Under the pieces are notes generated by a model. That model made no database searches. It was not told where the DNA came from and saw nothing but the letters and a program-made list of their open reading frames with translations. A stretch of 64,000 nt of DNA from NCBI RefSeq assembly GCF_000152905.1, contig NZ_AAMY01000002.1, positions 62,001 through 126,000 of the forward strand. Direction: 5' to 3'. Origin of the DNA: Nitrobacter sp. Nb-311A (GTDB lineage: Bacteria > Pseudomonadota > Alphaproteobacteria > Rhizobiales > Xanthobacteraceae). The position numbers and the translations under genes are program-made. Shown here piece by piece: positions 17,277 to 24,420 of the stretch; the first letter of the stretch is position 1, and each line of letters starts with the position of its first letter.

Positions 17277-17432
17277 GTCGATGATCTTGCCCAAACCGAC
17301 CGTCGCGAGCAGCGCTGCGAGCATGGCGACAATGGCAGGAGCCAATCCTTCCCCGTGCAGCACGTTGGCACAGAAGTAAAACACCGGACCAGCAACGGCC
17401 ATTTGGAAAATGATCCAACCGAACTTGTTCAT
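17184..17432 (-). CDS. Small two-helix membrane protein (holin-like size)
   Basis: An 82-residue protein with two hydrophobic segments (WIIFQMAVAGPVFYFCANVL at about 6-25 and APAIVAMLAALLATVGLGKII at about 31-51) and a basic tail. Size and topology are like a class II holin, but that is only by analogy. It is transcribed against its neighbours and its last 31 codons overlap the 3' end of the 898-residue gene on the opposite strand. No strong Shine-Dalgarno. I give moderate confidence because the membrane pattern is clear. Confidence 0.45.
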   Translation of the reverse strand: MNKFGWIIFQMAVAGPVFYFCANVLHGEGLAPAIVAMLAALLATVGLGKIIDLLNTRRVRIREQSYGQGSRPPPIPRSDQGT

Positions 17433-17526
17433 TTGTCGTTCTGCTCAAGAGGTTTGAAGTAGAGAACACTGTGCACTGGACACGCATCCGACAGAGAGCG
17501 TTTTGTTTTCATAAAGGCAGTATAGC

Positions 17527-18069
17527 ATGATCAGCTTTGAAAACGCATCCTTAGGGCTTCCGAGCTTCGTTCGTCCTCGCCCGGAGCCTTATCAATCTGA
17601 CGGTCCCTTCGGGCAATTCGTCTTCTGGCTTCCGGGCAAGACAGGCAATGATGCATTGGACCATGCCTTGGGGCGGCAGCATTTTGAAACCGCCCTCACG
17701 TTCGCGCGCGCCATCCAGTCCAACACATTCTTGGCATTCGTATTCGGTGGCATTTGCCAGCATGGCGCTGGATCGATGGAGCGCGGATTCATCGAGGCTC
17801 TTTCCACCAGGGCGACTTTTGGCCGGCTGCCGGGCATGATCACGGAGGACGAGGCATTCGAACTCTTCAGCGCGACCGGGACGACCGAAGACGAGGTGAG
17901 GTTTGGTGAGACCGAGGCTCGGGACTATTTGACCCTGGCGCGGGAGACGCAATGCCCGGAGGTGATTGCCGCCTTGATGGAGTCGATTGTCCGTTGTGAA
18001 ATGCGCCACGGCTCCCTGTCCTTTTTCTGGACCGTCTGCGGCGCGGCGTACCTGGGAGCGCTGAATTGA
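17527..18069 (+). CDS. Hypothetical phage protein
   Basis: A 180-residue acidic soluble protein, not recognised. It shows no signal peptide or nucleotide-binding motif. Its stop TGA overlaps the ATG of the DUF5681 gene (TGATG at 18067-18071), so the two are coupled. The conserved-looking centre (TFLAFVFGGICQHGAGSMERGFIEALSTRATFGRLPG) and C-terminus (REPEAT-free, helical) suggest one globular domain. It probably belongs to the late phage block. Confidence 0.6.
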   Translation: MISFENASLGLPSFVRPRPEPYQSDGPFGQFVFWLPGKTGNDALDHALGRQHFETALTFARAIQSNTFLAFVFGGICQHGAGSMERGFIEALSTRATFGRLPGMITEDEAFELFSATGTTEDEVRFGETEARDYLTLARETQCPEVIAALMESIVRCEMRHGSLSFFWTVCGAAYLGALN

Positions 18070-18515
18070 TGGCTGGCGCTGATGATACAGTGGGAAAGCA
18101 GCGCGGGAGACCATTCGAAAAGGGGCAGTCTGGCAACCCTGCCGGGCGTCCGAAGGGATCGCGCAACGCGACCACGGTTGCGTTGGAAAGCCTGCTGGAT
18201 GGTCAAGCCGAGGCGTTGACGAATAAAGCGGTGGAACTGGCGCTGGGTGGTGACATAGCCGCGCTGCGGCTATGCATGGACCGCATTCTCCCACCCCGAA
18301 AGGATCGCCCGGTGACGTTCGATCTGCCCGACATCAGGAGCGCCAGCGATGCCGCTGCTGTGACGTCGGCCATTCTGGCGGCCGTGGCGAACGGTGAGAT
18401 CACGCCCGCCGATGCCGGCGAGATCGGGAAGCTCGTTGAAGCATACGTGAAGGCATTCGAAACGGCCGAGCTGGCGGAGCGTCTTGAGCGGCTGGAAAGG
18501 ATGACTGCGCAATGA
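18069..18515 (+). CDS. DUF5681 protein
   Basis: A 148-residue protein with the N-terminal DUF5681 signature RGRPFEKGQSGNPAGRPKGSRN. Genes with this domain lie next to phage terminase genes in many alphaproteobacterial prophages and are often considered small-terminase-like. Here no large terminase follows. A coiled-coil ends the protein (ELAERLERLERM). The frame begins with TTG at 18066, but the ATG at 18069 overlaps the upstream stop and is the natural start. Confidence 0.8.
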   Translation: MAGADDTVGKQRGRPFEKGQSGNPAGRPKGSRNATTVALESLLDGQAEALTNKAVELALGGDIAALRLCMDRILPPRKDRPVTFDLPDIRSASDAAAVTSAILAAVANGEITPADAGEIGKLVEAYVKAFETAELAERLERLERMTAQ

Positions 18516-18548
18516 GCATCGGCTGCCACGAGCCTTGGGGATAATGAC

Positions 18549-18737
18549 ATGACCAGAAGCATTGACACTCGATTGAAGGATATCGAGGCCAGACTGTCGC
18601 CGGTAGCGTTCCGGACGTGTCATCGCGTCGTCGGCGACTCTGTGGTCGAGTGCGAGGCGGTGACGGCGGCTTTGATCGCCGATGGCCGGGCCTCGCCCTC
18701 AGACAGGTTCATTCATCGCGTGATGGTAATGCCATGA
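18549..18737 (+). CDS. Small coiled-coil protein 1 of a coupled trio
   Basis: A 62-residue protein starting MTRSIDTRLKDIEARLSP. The first 20 residues form an amphipathic helix with the pattern shared by the next two genes (S/T-I-x-x-R-L-x-x-L/I-E-A-R). Its TGA overlaps the next ATG (ATGA at 18734). The remainder (FRTCHRVVGDSVVECEAVTAALIAD) resembles a compact beta/alpha unit. Function unknown. Confidence 0.55.
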   Translation: MTRSIDTRLKDIEARLSPVAFRTCHRVVGDSVVECEAVTAALIADGRASPSDRFIHRVMVMP

Positions 18738-19117
18738 CGACGCGCAGCATCACCACGCGCATTGAGAAGCTGGAAGCGCGTCGGCGCAACGACGATGAAA
18801 TGCTGATGCTGTGGCGCAAGCCCGGCGCCGATATCGACGCGGCGGTGTCGTCAGCCAACAAGGCCGGGATGTTCGGTTCCGGCGATCTGGTGTTATGCGG
18901 TGAATGGCACGGCGAAGACGATCCGCCGGCGGCGCGCTGGGTCCAGCGCATTAAGAGCGATTTGACCGAGCCGGAGATGGGAAGCCTCTACAAGACGCTA
19001 AAGAAGATGGTTGTCGATCGATCCGATAATAGCGGTACCGAGGACATGCCCGCACCCTATCTCAGCCACTTGTCGGATGAGACATTGTGGCAGCTCGCTA
19101 TAGGGGTTCGAACATGA
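18734..19117 (+). CDS. Coiled-coil protein 2 of a coupled trio
   Basis: A 127-residue protein beginning MTTRSITTRIEKLEARRRND, which repeats the N-terminal helix of the previous gene. The frame is open to 18617, but ATGA coupling at 18734 and the shared N-terminus fix the start. The middle (PGADIDAAVSSANKAG, GDLVLCGEWHGEDDPPAARWV) looks globular. It is followed by ATGA coupling to the third member. No family recognised. Confidence 0.6.
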   Translation: MTTRSITTRIEKLEARRRNDDEMLMLWRKPGADIDAAVSSANKAGMFGSGDLVLCGEWHGEDDPPAARWVQRIKSDLTEPEMGSLYKTLKKMVVDRSDNSGTEDMPAPYLSHLSDETLWQLAIGVRT

Positions 19118-19302
19118 AAGCGATTGAGAGACGACTTGCTGCGTTGGAACAGCGCGAATCAGTGAATGCCCGGCAGATGCACGTCATCAAGGCGATCGAT
19201 CGTGATGACGGCATGCGTCAGATTTCCGAGTTGATGTCTGCCGGCGCTGTTGATCAGAACGACGGTTTCCTGTGCATTACCGGAAAACCGATAGTCCAAT
19301 GA
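19114..19302 (+). CDS. Small coiled-coil protein 3 of a coupled trio
   Basis: A 62-residue protein starting MKAIERRLAALEQRESVNAR, again the same helix pattern as its two upstream neighbours. The body (MHVIKAIDRDDGMRQISELMSAG) could bind a partner. The start at 19114 is set by the ATGA overlap with the previous stop. Three such genes in a row suggest duplication of a helix module fused to different bodies. Confidence 0.55.
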   Translation: MKAIERRLAALEQRESVNARQMHVIKAIDRDDGMRQISELMSAGAVDQNDGFLCITGKPIVQ

Positions 19303-19401
19303 TGGCTGCTGTGGCGGCGCCTGCAAGAACTGCTGCATTTGAAAGTGCAGGCCTTTATCAGAGGCCAGCTTGGCTTGGCTAAAGTACGATATCGGTTCGC
19401 T

Positions 19402-20007
19402 TCATCGTCGTTTCCTCTCTTTTAGTGTGTGCTCCAGCCGCGTCACGGCCATGATAATGGGCTTCAACTCTGCGGGGGCGCGGCTATAGCCACGGCCTTG
19501 CGGCCCATCGAGCATCGAAATGAGACCGCGGGGTATTAACTCCCAATTTGATGGATCGCTGTCAGCTCTGTCGCCCTTGCATTTCAGAAAGTACCCGGCA
19601 GGAATTGCGCCGTACTTCTGTTCCCATAAATATCGATGTTTTGGGACGAAGTGTTTCGGCGCAATGTAAATCGCTGTGTATCCATCTTTTGTCAGAAATT
19701 CGAATCCGATCTCTCGGATGCGTTTGAATTTATGCTTGGGAATGTTGCCGACCTTGAAGGCATTCGCCGGCCGATGCCCAACAGGAAATTTATATCTCGG
19801 TTTCCAACCCGGAGGAGGTCCCGTTCGGCCGGTGAGCCATCGGTTGCGCTTGCGTAACTCGTCCAAGTTACGGATGGAAATATCGCAGCGACCGAACCGC
19901 TTTACAAATTCAGCGTGCATATCTGATCTAAGCATCTGGCAATGCTGCTCAACAAAATCCAGTTCGTCCTTCGTGTATTTCACACGACTACGACGGGACC
20001 CGCTCAT
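19402..20007 (-). CDS. HNH endonuclease with N-terminal DNA-binding domain
   Basis: A 201-residue protein of the phage HNH type. The N-terminal 60 residues (YTKDELDFVEQHCQMLRSDMHAEFVKRFGR) form a helix-turn-helix-like domain found in such nucleases, and the C-terminal HNH core is PKHRYLWEQKYGAIPAGYFL followed by KGDRADSDPSNWELIPR. The second canonical His position is Lys (FLKCKGD), a variant also known in active family members. It may be a selfish homing nuclease or act in packaging. Start ATG is coupled (ATGA) to the upstream gene. Confidence 0.8.
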   Translation of the reverse strand: MSGSRRSRVKYTKDELDFVEQHCQMLRSDMHAEFVKRFGRCDISIRNLDELRKRNRWLTGRTGPPPGWKPRYKFPVGHRPANAFKVGNIPKHKFKRIREIGFEFLTKDGYTAIYIAPKHFVPKHRYLWEQKYGAIPAGYFLKCKGDRADSDPSNWELIPRGLISMLDGPQGRGYSRAPAELKPIIMAVTRLEHTLKERKRR

Positions 20008-20282
20008 TTCGCGCTGACTACTTTTAGCGCTGGGAGATTGGAGCCCGGCTTTTCCATCATCGTAAGGTATGGGCGCGGATCAGCGCCATCGAAATCAGTC
20101 ACCATCTTCGCGGTCTGTAACTGCACTGCTGCGGTCCGCAGAATTTGATCGGCAACACCAACCATTGCCTCAGCGCGTTTGTGCTCCTGGTCGATCTTCT
20201 CGGGAGTACTGTCCTCGTCGGCTAGTCGCTCGATCTGCGCAAACAGGTGGTCGTTGAGATCACAAAGACGGTTCTTGGTCAT
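20004..20282 (-). CDS. Small phage protein, coupled to the HNH gene
   Basis: A 92-residue protein starting MTKNRLCDLNDHLFAQIERL. The frame opens at 20327, but the 15 earlier residues look random, so I start at 20282. This N-terminus (MTKNR-cDLN-HLFaqlERL) is a pattern I associate with small proteins of Mu-like and other phages, usually near regulatory genes. It is predicted helical. Role unknown. Confidence 0.6.
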   Translation of the reverse strand: MTKNRLCDLNDHLFAQIERLADEDSTPEKIDQEHKRAEAMVGVADQILRTAAVQLQTAKMVTDFDGADPRPYLTMMEKPGSNLPALKVVSAK

Positions 20283-20505
20283 GATGCTGATTCTCCAATG
20301 CGATGAATGCATCAAGTAGTAAGGCATGGGTTCCCGATAGATCGAGCTAACGGGAACTCTCTGAATCCTCGATATCCCTCCACAGAACTTAAATAGGACG
20401 CGTGGTTGTCCGGCCGACCTAGCTACAAAAAGCTCCGGCTGTCGCGTCTTTTCCTCCGGCCAAGAGAATTTCAGATCATCGAATTGTCTTCTAAGAAGCG
20501 GCGAT

Positions 20506-21036
20506 TTACGCCGTGGTGCGCGCCGCCATGTCGATCACGGCGTCACAAAGTTCTCGCATATGGAGATGAGCCAAATCTGCTGTATCGTGTGGCTCGTCCC
20601 AAAATTCAGATGCGTGGTATTTCGCTACACGCGCTTTGACGAGCAGTCCAGCCAGAGTCATCGTCGGGATCGCTAGGATTTTGCGACAGATGGGGTCCAT
20701 TGCATCTGTGATCTCGTCAGGATCGCCATCTTTATATGCGTCGTTCAATCCGACTTCATCCCAAAGGCGATCATAGGCTTTGATGTCGTCTCCCGTTTTG
20801 AAGGGGTTTGCGGCCCTCCATCCGTCCATACGGCGCCTGTGCTCGTCCCAAAGTGGCCGCAACCTCGCTGTTTCAACCTCAAGCTTCTGAACCAGCTTAT
20901 CGTGCTCGTGCCCGAGCCTGATCAACTCAGCATCCCGGTTCGATGTAGCCGTCACCGCAACGCCCGGCGCTACAACTGCACCCGCAGCAGCGAGAAATGA
21001 ACGGCGCGTTGTATTGGCGGTATTACCCTGTGCCAC
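20506..21036 (-). CDS. Tat-signal protein 1 of element 1
   Basis: A 176-residue protein with a GTG start at 21036, preceded by AGGAGG at ideal distance; the Shine-Dalgarno overlaps the stop of the upstream Tat gene. Residues 8-28 (NTTRRSFLAAAGAVVAPGVAV) are a twin-arginine signal. The mature part is acidic and helical with several Trp (RLRPLWDEHRRRMDGWRAANPF). Paired with the next gene, it encodes an exported protein of unknown role. Confidence 0.65.
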   Translation of the reverse strand: MAQGNTANTTRRSFLAAAGAVVAPGVAVTATSNRDAELIRLGHEHDKLVQKLEVETARLRPLWDEHRRRMDGWRAANPFKTGDDIKAYDRLWDEVGLNDAYKDGDPDEITDAMDPICRKILAIPTMTLAGLLVKARVAKYHASEFWDEPHDTADLAHLHMRELCDAVIDMAARTTA

Positions 21037-21040
21037 GCTC

Positions 21041-21457
21041 TTAACCTCCTACCATTAGGGGTGACGTAGCCAACGTCCTCAGAAACTGGCCTGATGTGTC
21101 GGGAATGCACCCCTCGTCGTATTCCAGAAGCCACGCTACAGCGGCAGCAAGGCCGGCCATCGTGGTTGGGGCTGTAGATGTGAGCAGATCGGCAGCTTCT
21201 TCGTTCGCCTCGACCGCCGCATCCAGCCTATCTTCAGCCTCTTGTGTGGTCTCGCGCCCATCTCTCAGCGCCTTGACTTCGTCGGCGGCGAGCGATGCGG
21301 CCGCGAATTCTCTGAAAGCCGATCGATGGCGTTCAATGACCGCGAATATCGGATCAATCAGTTGCGGTGCTGCTGCGGCCGGCAGAACAGCGGCTGCAAC
21401 CGCGCCAGATAGAAAGCCCCGTCTCGTCGTGGTAGGAATCGTCTCAGCTTGTGCCAT
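21041..21457 (-). CDS. Tat-signal protein 2 of element 1
   Basis: A 138-residue protein with a twin-arginine signal (TTTRRGFLSGAVAAAVLPAAAA) and a helical mature part (IFAVIERHRSAFREFAAASLAADEVKAL). Its signal resembles that of the gene below it, and both may come from one duplication. Stop codon overlaps the downstream ribosome-binding site, so the pair is cotranscribed. No enzyme motif is seen. Confidence 0.65.
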   Translation of the reverse strand: MAQAETIPTTTRRGFLSGAVAAAVLPAAAAPQLIDPIFAVIERHRSAFREFAAASLAADEVKALRDGRETTQEAEDRLDAAVEANEEAADLLTSTAPTTMAGLAAAVAWLLEYDEGCIPDTSGQFLRTLATSPLMVGG

Positions 21458-21475
21458 GAGTGATAGTCTCCGATG

Positions 21476-21823
21476 CTAGAGCTGATTTGAAAGAAGGGCT
21501 ATCTCCGCCCGAGCGGCGTTGACCGTCCGGGAAACGTCCGGCCAGCTTTCGCTGTACGAAGCCAATTCAATGGTGCGGTTAAGAACGGCGATGCGCGCCG
21601 CCTTGTCGACCGTCGGCATCGCGGCCAGACGAGCGACCTCGCGCGCCTCGGCCCACGCCTGTTTGAGCGCCCATCCGAAACATTTCCAGCCGATGCTGGA
21701 AAACTTGATGGCTGGATACTTGTAGGTCTCGCGGAAGATGGCCCACGCCCGCGCCATGATGGCCTTGCGGTTGAATTTGGGCATAGCTCCGCCGCTCACC
21801 GTAATGGTGCTTTTCGTGGTCAT
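21476..21823 (-). CDS. Hypothetical phage protein
   Basis: A 115-residue basic helical protein (KFNRKAIMARAWAIFRETYKYPAIKFSSIGWKCFGWALKQAWAEARE in the centre). It is the first gene of the leftward operon that ends with the HNH gene. Another start is possible at residue 14. It is divergent from the XRE repressor and its promoter region contains the repressor operators, so it is probably repressed with the operon. Confidence 0.55.
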   Translation of the reverse strand: MTTKSTITVSGGAMPKFNRKAIMARAWAIFRETYKYPAIKFSSIGWKCFGWALKQAWAEAREVARLAAMPTVDKAARIAVLNRTIELASYSESWPDVSRTVNAARAEIALLSNQL

Positions 21824-21852
21824 TGGTGATTGCCTTTGTCGACTTATCGTGC

Positions 21853-21871
21853 AATACCTGAGGTATTAAAT
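21853..21871. promoter_or_regulatory. Operator 1 of the XRE repressor
   Basis: First of two identical 19-bp copies centred on the dyad ATACCTGAGGTAT, in the 61-bp gap between the divergent genes. Position suggests binding by the adjacent XRE protein and control of the leftward operon. Confidence 0.7.
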
Positions 21872-21884
21872 TATCGGTGAGTCA

Positions 21885-22151
21885 ATGTCAATACCTGAGG
21901 TATTAAATCCAACGAGCGAACAGATTCGTGCCGCGCGCGCGCTACTACGCTGGGAGCAGCGAGACCTGGCAGAAGCGTCAGGAATATCTTTGCCTAGCGT
22001 GAAACGCTTGGAGACGCAGCCCGGTCCATTGGCCGCACAAGAGCGCACAATCAGGCAATTGATTGCCGCCCTCGAAAAGGCTGGCGTCGAGTTCATCGCG
22101 GAGAATGGCGGTGGGGCGGGGGTTAGGATGAGGAAGCGCAGAAAACGCTGA
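21885..22151 (+). CDS. XRE-family transcriptional regulator
   Basis: An 88-residue helix-turn-helix regulator: EQIRAARALLRWEQRDLAEASGISLPSVKRLETQPGP is the standard XRE DNA-binding unit (RDLAEASGISLPSVKRLE). It stands between divergent units and is the likely repressor of the leftward operon. Its own first codons overlap the second copy of the 19-bp operator, so it probably represses its own synthesis. The C-terminal tail is basic (RMRKRRKR). Confidence 0.85.
   Translation: MSIPEVLNPTSEQIRAARALLRWEQRDLAEASGISLPSVKRLETQPGPLAAQERTIRQLIAALEKAGVEFIAENGGGAGVRMRKRRKR
21890..21908. promoter_or_regulatory. Operator 2, overlapping the start of the XRE gene
   Basis: Second identical copy of the 19-bp sequence with dyad ATACCTGAGGTAT, 37 bp after the first. 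It covers codons 3-8 of the XRE gene and is read as Ile-Pro-Glu-Val-Leu-Asn, so the protein sequence here is constrained by the DNA site. Confidence 0.7.
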
Positions 22152-22392
22152 GGTTTGCGGGCGGTCTGAGGCGGCTTCGAACTACCTAGGCGATTCACGA
22201 ATTAATGAATGATCCAGTTGGATCGGCATTCGTTATTTGCCTGTCAAGGAAGTTTGTGCATATATGAGCGTGATTTCGGCCATGCTTGCAACCTACTGAA
22301 ATTACTGATCATTATTCAGACAGCGACTCAAAGCGGAGTCAATTCAGCAGGTTAAGGGCTGGCGCGGGGGCGAAATTTTTGGAGCGCGCGAC

Positions 22393-22572
22393 ATGGGAAA
22401 CGCACTGAAAACGATTTTTGATTCGGGCGTGCAGGTCCATGCTTCTTCTGAAAATCAGTCCATGACCGGCTTCGATTGGGACCTTTCTGATGAGGCGAAG
22501 AAGACCATCGATGAGATCGAATCCAACATTCGGTCTGCCGAGCAGATAGGTGGTCGTCTAGTAGCCGGCTAG
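22393..22572 (+). CDS. 59-residue protein, first gene of cargo pair
   Basis: A 59-residue protein, MGNALKTIFDSGVQVHASSE at its start, acidic and partly helical (DEAKKTIDEIESNIRSAEQIG). The ATG at 22393 and TAG at 22572 leave only 9 bp to the next gene, so the two are one transcription unit. It is too short for most ORF filters. Small proteins before a large protein often act as chaperone, immunity or substrate. No family recognised. Confidence 0.6.
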   Translation: MGNALKTIFDSGVQVHASSENQSMTGFDWDLSDEAKKTIDEIESNIRSAEQIGGRLVAG

Positions 22573-22581
22573 TCGTCAAGG

Positions 22582-24201
22582 ATGACGATCCGTGTCCTTG
22601 CACTCGATTCCCCAGAGCGTTGGACAGATCTAGAGGCGCTTCTTGGCACCGGACAAGGCAATCCTTTAATCACCGGGAATCTCGTTCGCCACCTCCGAGA
22701 GTTGGGCGCGCGCTCCGTGCTGATGGACGATGACTATATTGACCGGGATTTCAGCGAAGCATTCAGTGCTTACTACGCCAAAACATTCAAAAGACATTCT
22801 AAGGTTTGCAAGCGCATTCTCTTCTTCTCGTGCGAACTTGATTTCTTAGCTGCCGATCCAGTCGAGGAAGCAGCGCATCGCCTGGAAGGCGTCAACGCCG
22901 AATTCTTTCTAGGCTTTATCGTGCTTCGCCCAATCTCGAAGTCTCCGATCAGCCAGGCAATCCTTCGTCCGCCCGCAGCGCCGACAAACTACGAACGACA
23001 TCTACTCGTCAGAGCGCGGTACACAGTCCATATCCTTGGGGCGGAGTTGTCGATCGAATCCGTACCCATGACCCAACAAGACTCCCGTGTTGGAGCATGC
23101 GCGCAAGCAAGCATCTGGGTCAGCGCTCGACACATTCATGCGAGACATCGCGGCCCCTGGCTCTCTACAGTCAATATTACTGACGCCGCGATTGCGCGCT
23201 CAGAATCGCAGGTAAACTCCACACTCCCCGCAGGATCGGAATTTCTCACTGTCAATAACACCGTCGCAGCGTTTCGAGCCGCAGGGCGCGAGCCGCTCAT
23301 TTACGCCGCTGGCATGGACGCCAACGGGAAAACTCAATGGGGTAATCTTCGACCTCAAGAGATTATCAATCGGTATGTCGACTCGGGCATACCGGTGTCC
23401 GTGTGGGTGAAGTTTCCTCAATCGTCTATAGCGCACAGCATTGTCGTAACAGGGCAGGTATTGGCACCCAAAGCGCCGGCCACGCTGCCGCAGCGGCCGA
23501 CGCGAGCTGAATACTGCTCAGCGTTTCTCATGAACGACGATCAGCAAGGGCCGAACCTTCGCCTTCCAGCAACATCTTCTTGTTCGATCGGCGATGTGCA
23601 GAACAACGTGCAGGACAGTACGATTGTTTTAATCATCCCCCTGCCCTCGAAGGTCTATTTACCAGCCGAAACTGCCGAAACACTGGCTTGGGCAATTTTG
23701 GACAACTACGTCTCAGACTGGTCCTCGCACAAAACCAGAAACGCTGACACTCTCGGCACATCTGAACGGCTGGGCGACGGTGTTGCGACGGCTCATGCGG
23801 CCAACAAGATTGTTGCGCGCACTTACCTCACTTATGGATGGAAATATAAGCACAGAGCAATTCGGAACGACCTAAACGCAAGTGTAAAACAGATCGTTCG
23901 AGACCTTGATGTTCCGCGATATGTTTACGTCACGGAGTTCTCGCTTACGTCCCAATTGGACGACAAAGAACTAGCAGCCCGGAGAGTGATTGCGCATGTG
24001 GTCGTGGACGCGACCGCCAAGCACCATGACTTTGAGTCCATACTTCTTTTTCACGCTCCGGGAATGTGCCTTTGGCACAGCCATGGTGTGAACAACACGT
24101 TCGACCGTTTTGTGATTGCAACACCGGAAGACGGCGAATACTTCCCAAAGACGCGCGGAGACATGGACTTTGCCGCTTTTTATGCGTCCAAGAGACAATA
24201 A
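22582..24201 (+). CDS. Papain/C39-like fold protein, second gene of cargo pair
   Basis: A 539-residue protein that I do not recognise as a named family. Residues 160-295 show a cysteine-peptidase-like layout: MTQQDSRVGACAQASIWV with Gln165/166 and Cys173, and SSIAHSIVVTGQ with His285; this is the Gln-Cys-...-His order of papain-like C39 peptidases and transglutaminase-like domains. The N-terminal 120 residues (LVRHLRELGARSVLMDDDYI, CKRILFFSCELDF) and C-terminal 250 residues have no known motif. It is visibly AT-rich compared with the phage genes and ends 70 bp from the att site, the usual place for accessory cargo. Enzymatic function is inference. Confidence 0.6.
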   Translation: MTIRVLALDSPERWTDLEALLGTGQGNPLITGNLVRHLRELGARSVLMDDDYIDRDFSEAFSAYYAKTFKRHSKVCKRILFFSCELDFLAADPVEEAAHRLEGVNAEFFLGFIVLRPISKSPISQAILRPPAAPTNYERHLLVRARYTVHILGAELSIESVPMTQQDSRVGACAQASIWVSARHIHARHRGPWLSTVNITDAAIARSESQVNSTLPAGSEFLTVNNTVAAFRAAGREPLIYAAGMDANGKTQWGNLRPQEIINRYVDSGIPVSVWVKFPQSSIAHSIVVTGQVLAPKAPATLPQRPTRAEYCSAFLMNDDQQGPNLRLPATSSCSIGDVQNNVQDSTIVLIIPLPSKVYLPAETAETLAWAILDNYVSDWSSHKTRNADTLGTSERLGDGVATAHAANKIVARTYLTYGWKYKHRAIRNDLNASVKQIVRDLDVPRYVYVTEFSLTSQLDDKELAARRVIAHVVVDATAKHHDFESILLFHAPGMCLWHSHGVNNTFDRFVIATPEDGEYFPKTRGDMDFAAFYASKRQ

Positions 24202-24203
24202 GG

Positions 24204-24224
24204 TGCTTACCTCCTGCTTACCCG
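24204..24224 (+). repeat. Arm-type integrase sites, right end of element 1
   Basis: TGCTTACCTC (24204) and TGCTTACCCG (24215) in an 11-bp spaced direct repeat immediately after the cargo gene stop. The second is identical to the three copies at the left end of the element. This supports 24204-24270 as the attR arm of element 1. Confidence 0.7.
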
Positions 24225-24270
24225 CAAGATTTTCTACTCTTTGATATATCCGCTAAGGTATTGAAATCGC

Positions 24271-24315
24271 TGGCGCACCCGACACGATTCGAACGTGTGA
24301 CCTTTGCCTTCGGAG
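24271..24315 (-). other. Middle attachment site: 45-bp tRNA-Arg copy
   Basis: Forty-five bases identical to the tRNA-Arg 3' end; identity stops five bases earlier than in the left copy. It is shared by both elements as the junction between them. Confidence 0.9.
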
Positions 24316-24401
24316 CACACACGCCGCCTAATTTCTTCAGCATATTCAATAGGTGCGCCGCTGAAACTGGTGCGAACAAACGGCGAAAAATGCCACGTTG
24401 C

Positions 24402-24418
24402 GCGGACGAATCGCGGAC
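24402..24418 (+). repeat. Arm-type repeat, left end of element 2
   Basis: GCGGAC at 24402 and 24413 (11-bp spacing). The same pair with the same spacing occurs at 34188 and 34199, next to the tRNA. Likely arm sites of the second integrase. Confidence 0.5.
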
Positions 24419-24420
24419 AG

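Noticed and set aside
22200-22270. Dyad around GATCCAGTTGGATC as a second repressor operator
   Set aside because: Stem is only 5 bp with mismatches outside, and it differs from the clear ATACCTGAGGTAT operators.
24271-24315. Second tRNA-Arg gene
   Set aside because: Only the 3' 45 bases are present; no acceptor 5' strand or D arm, so it is an att copy. The same applies to 4153-4202.
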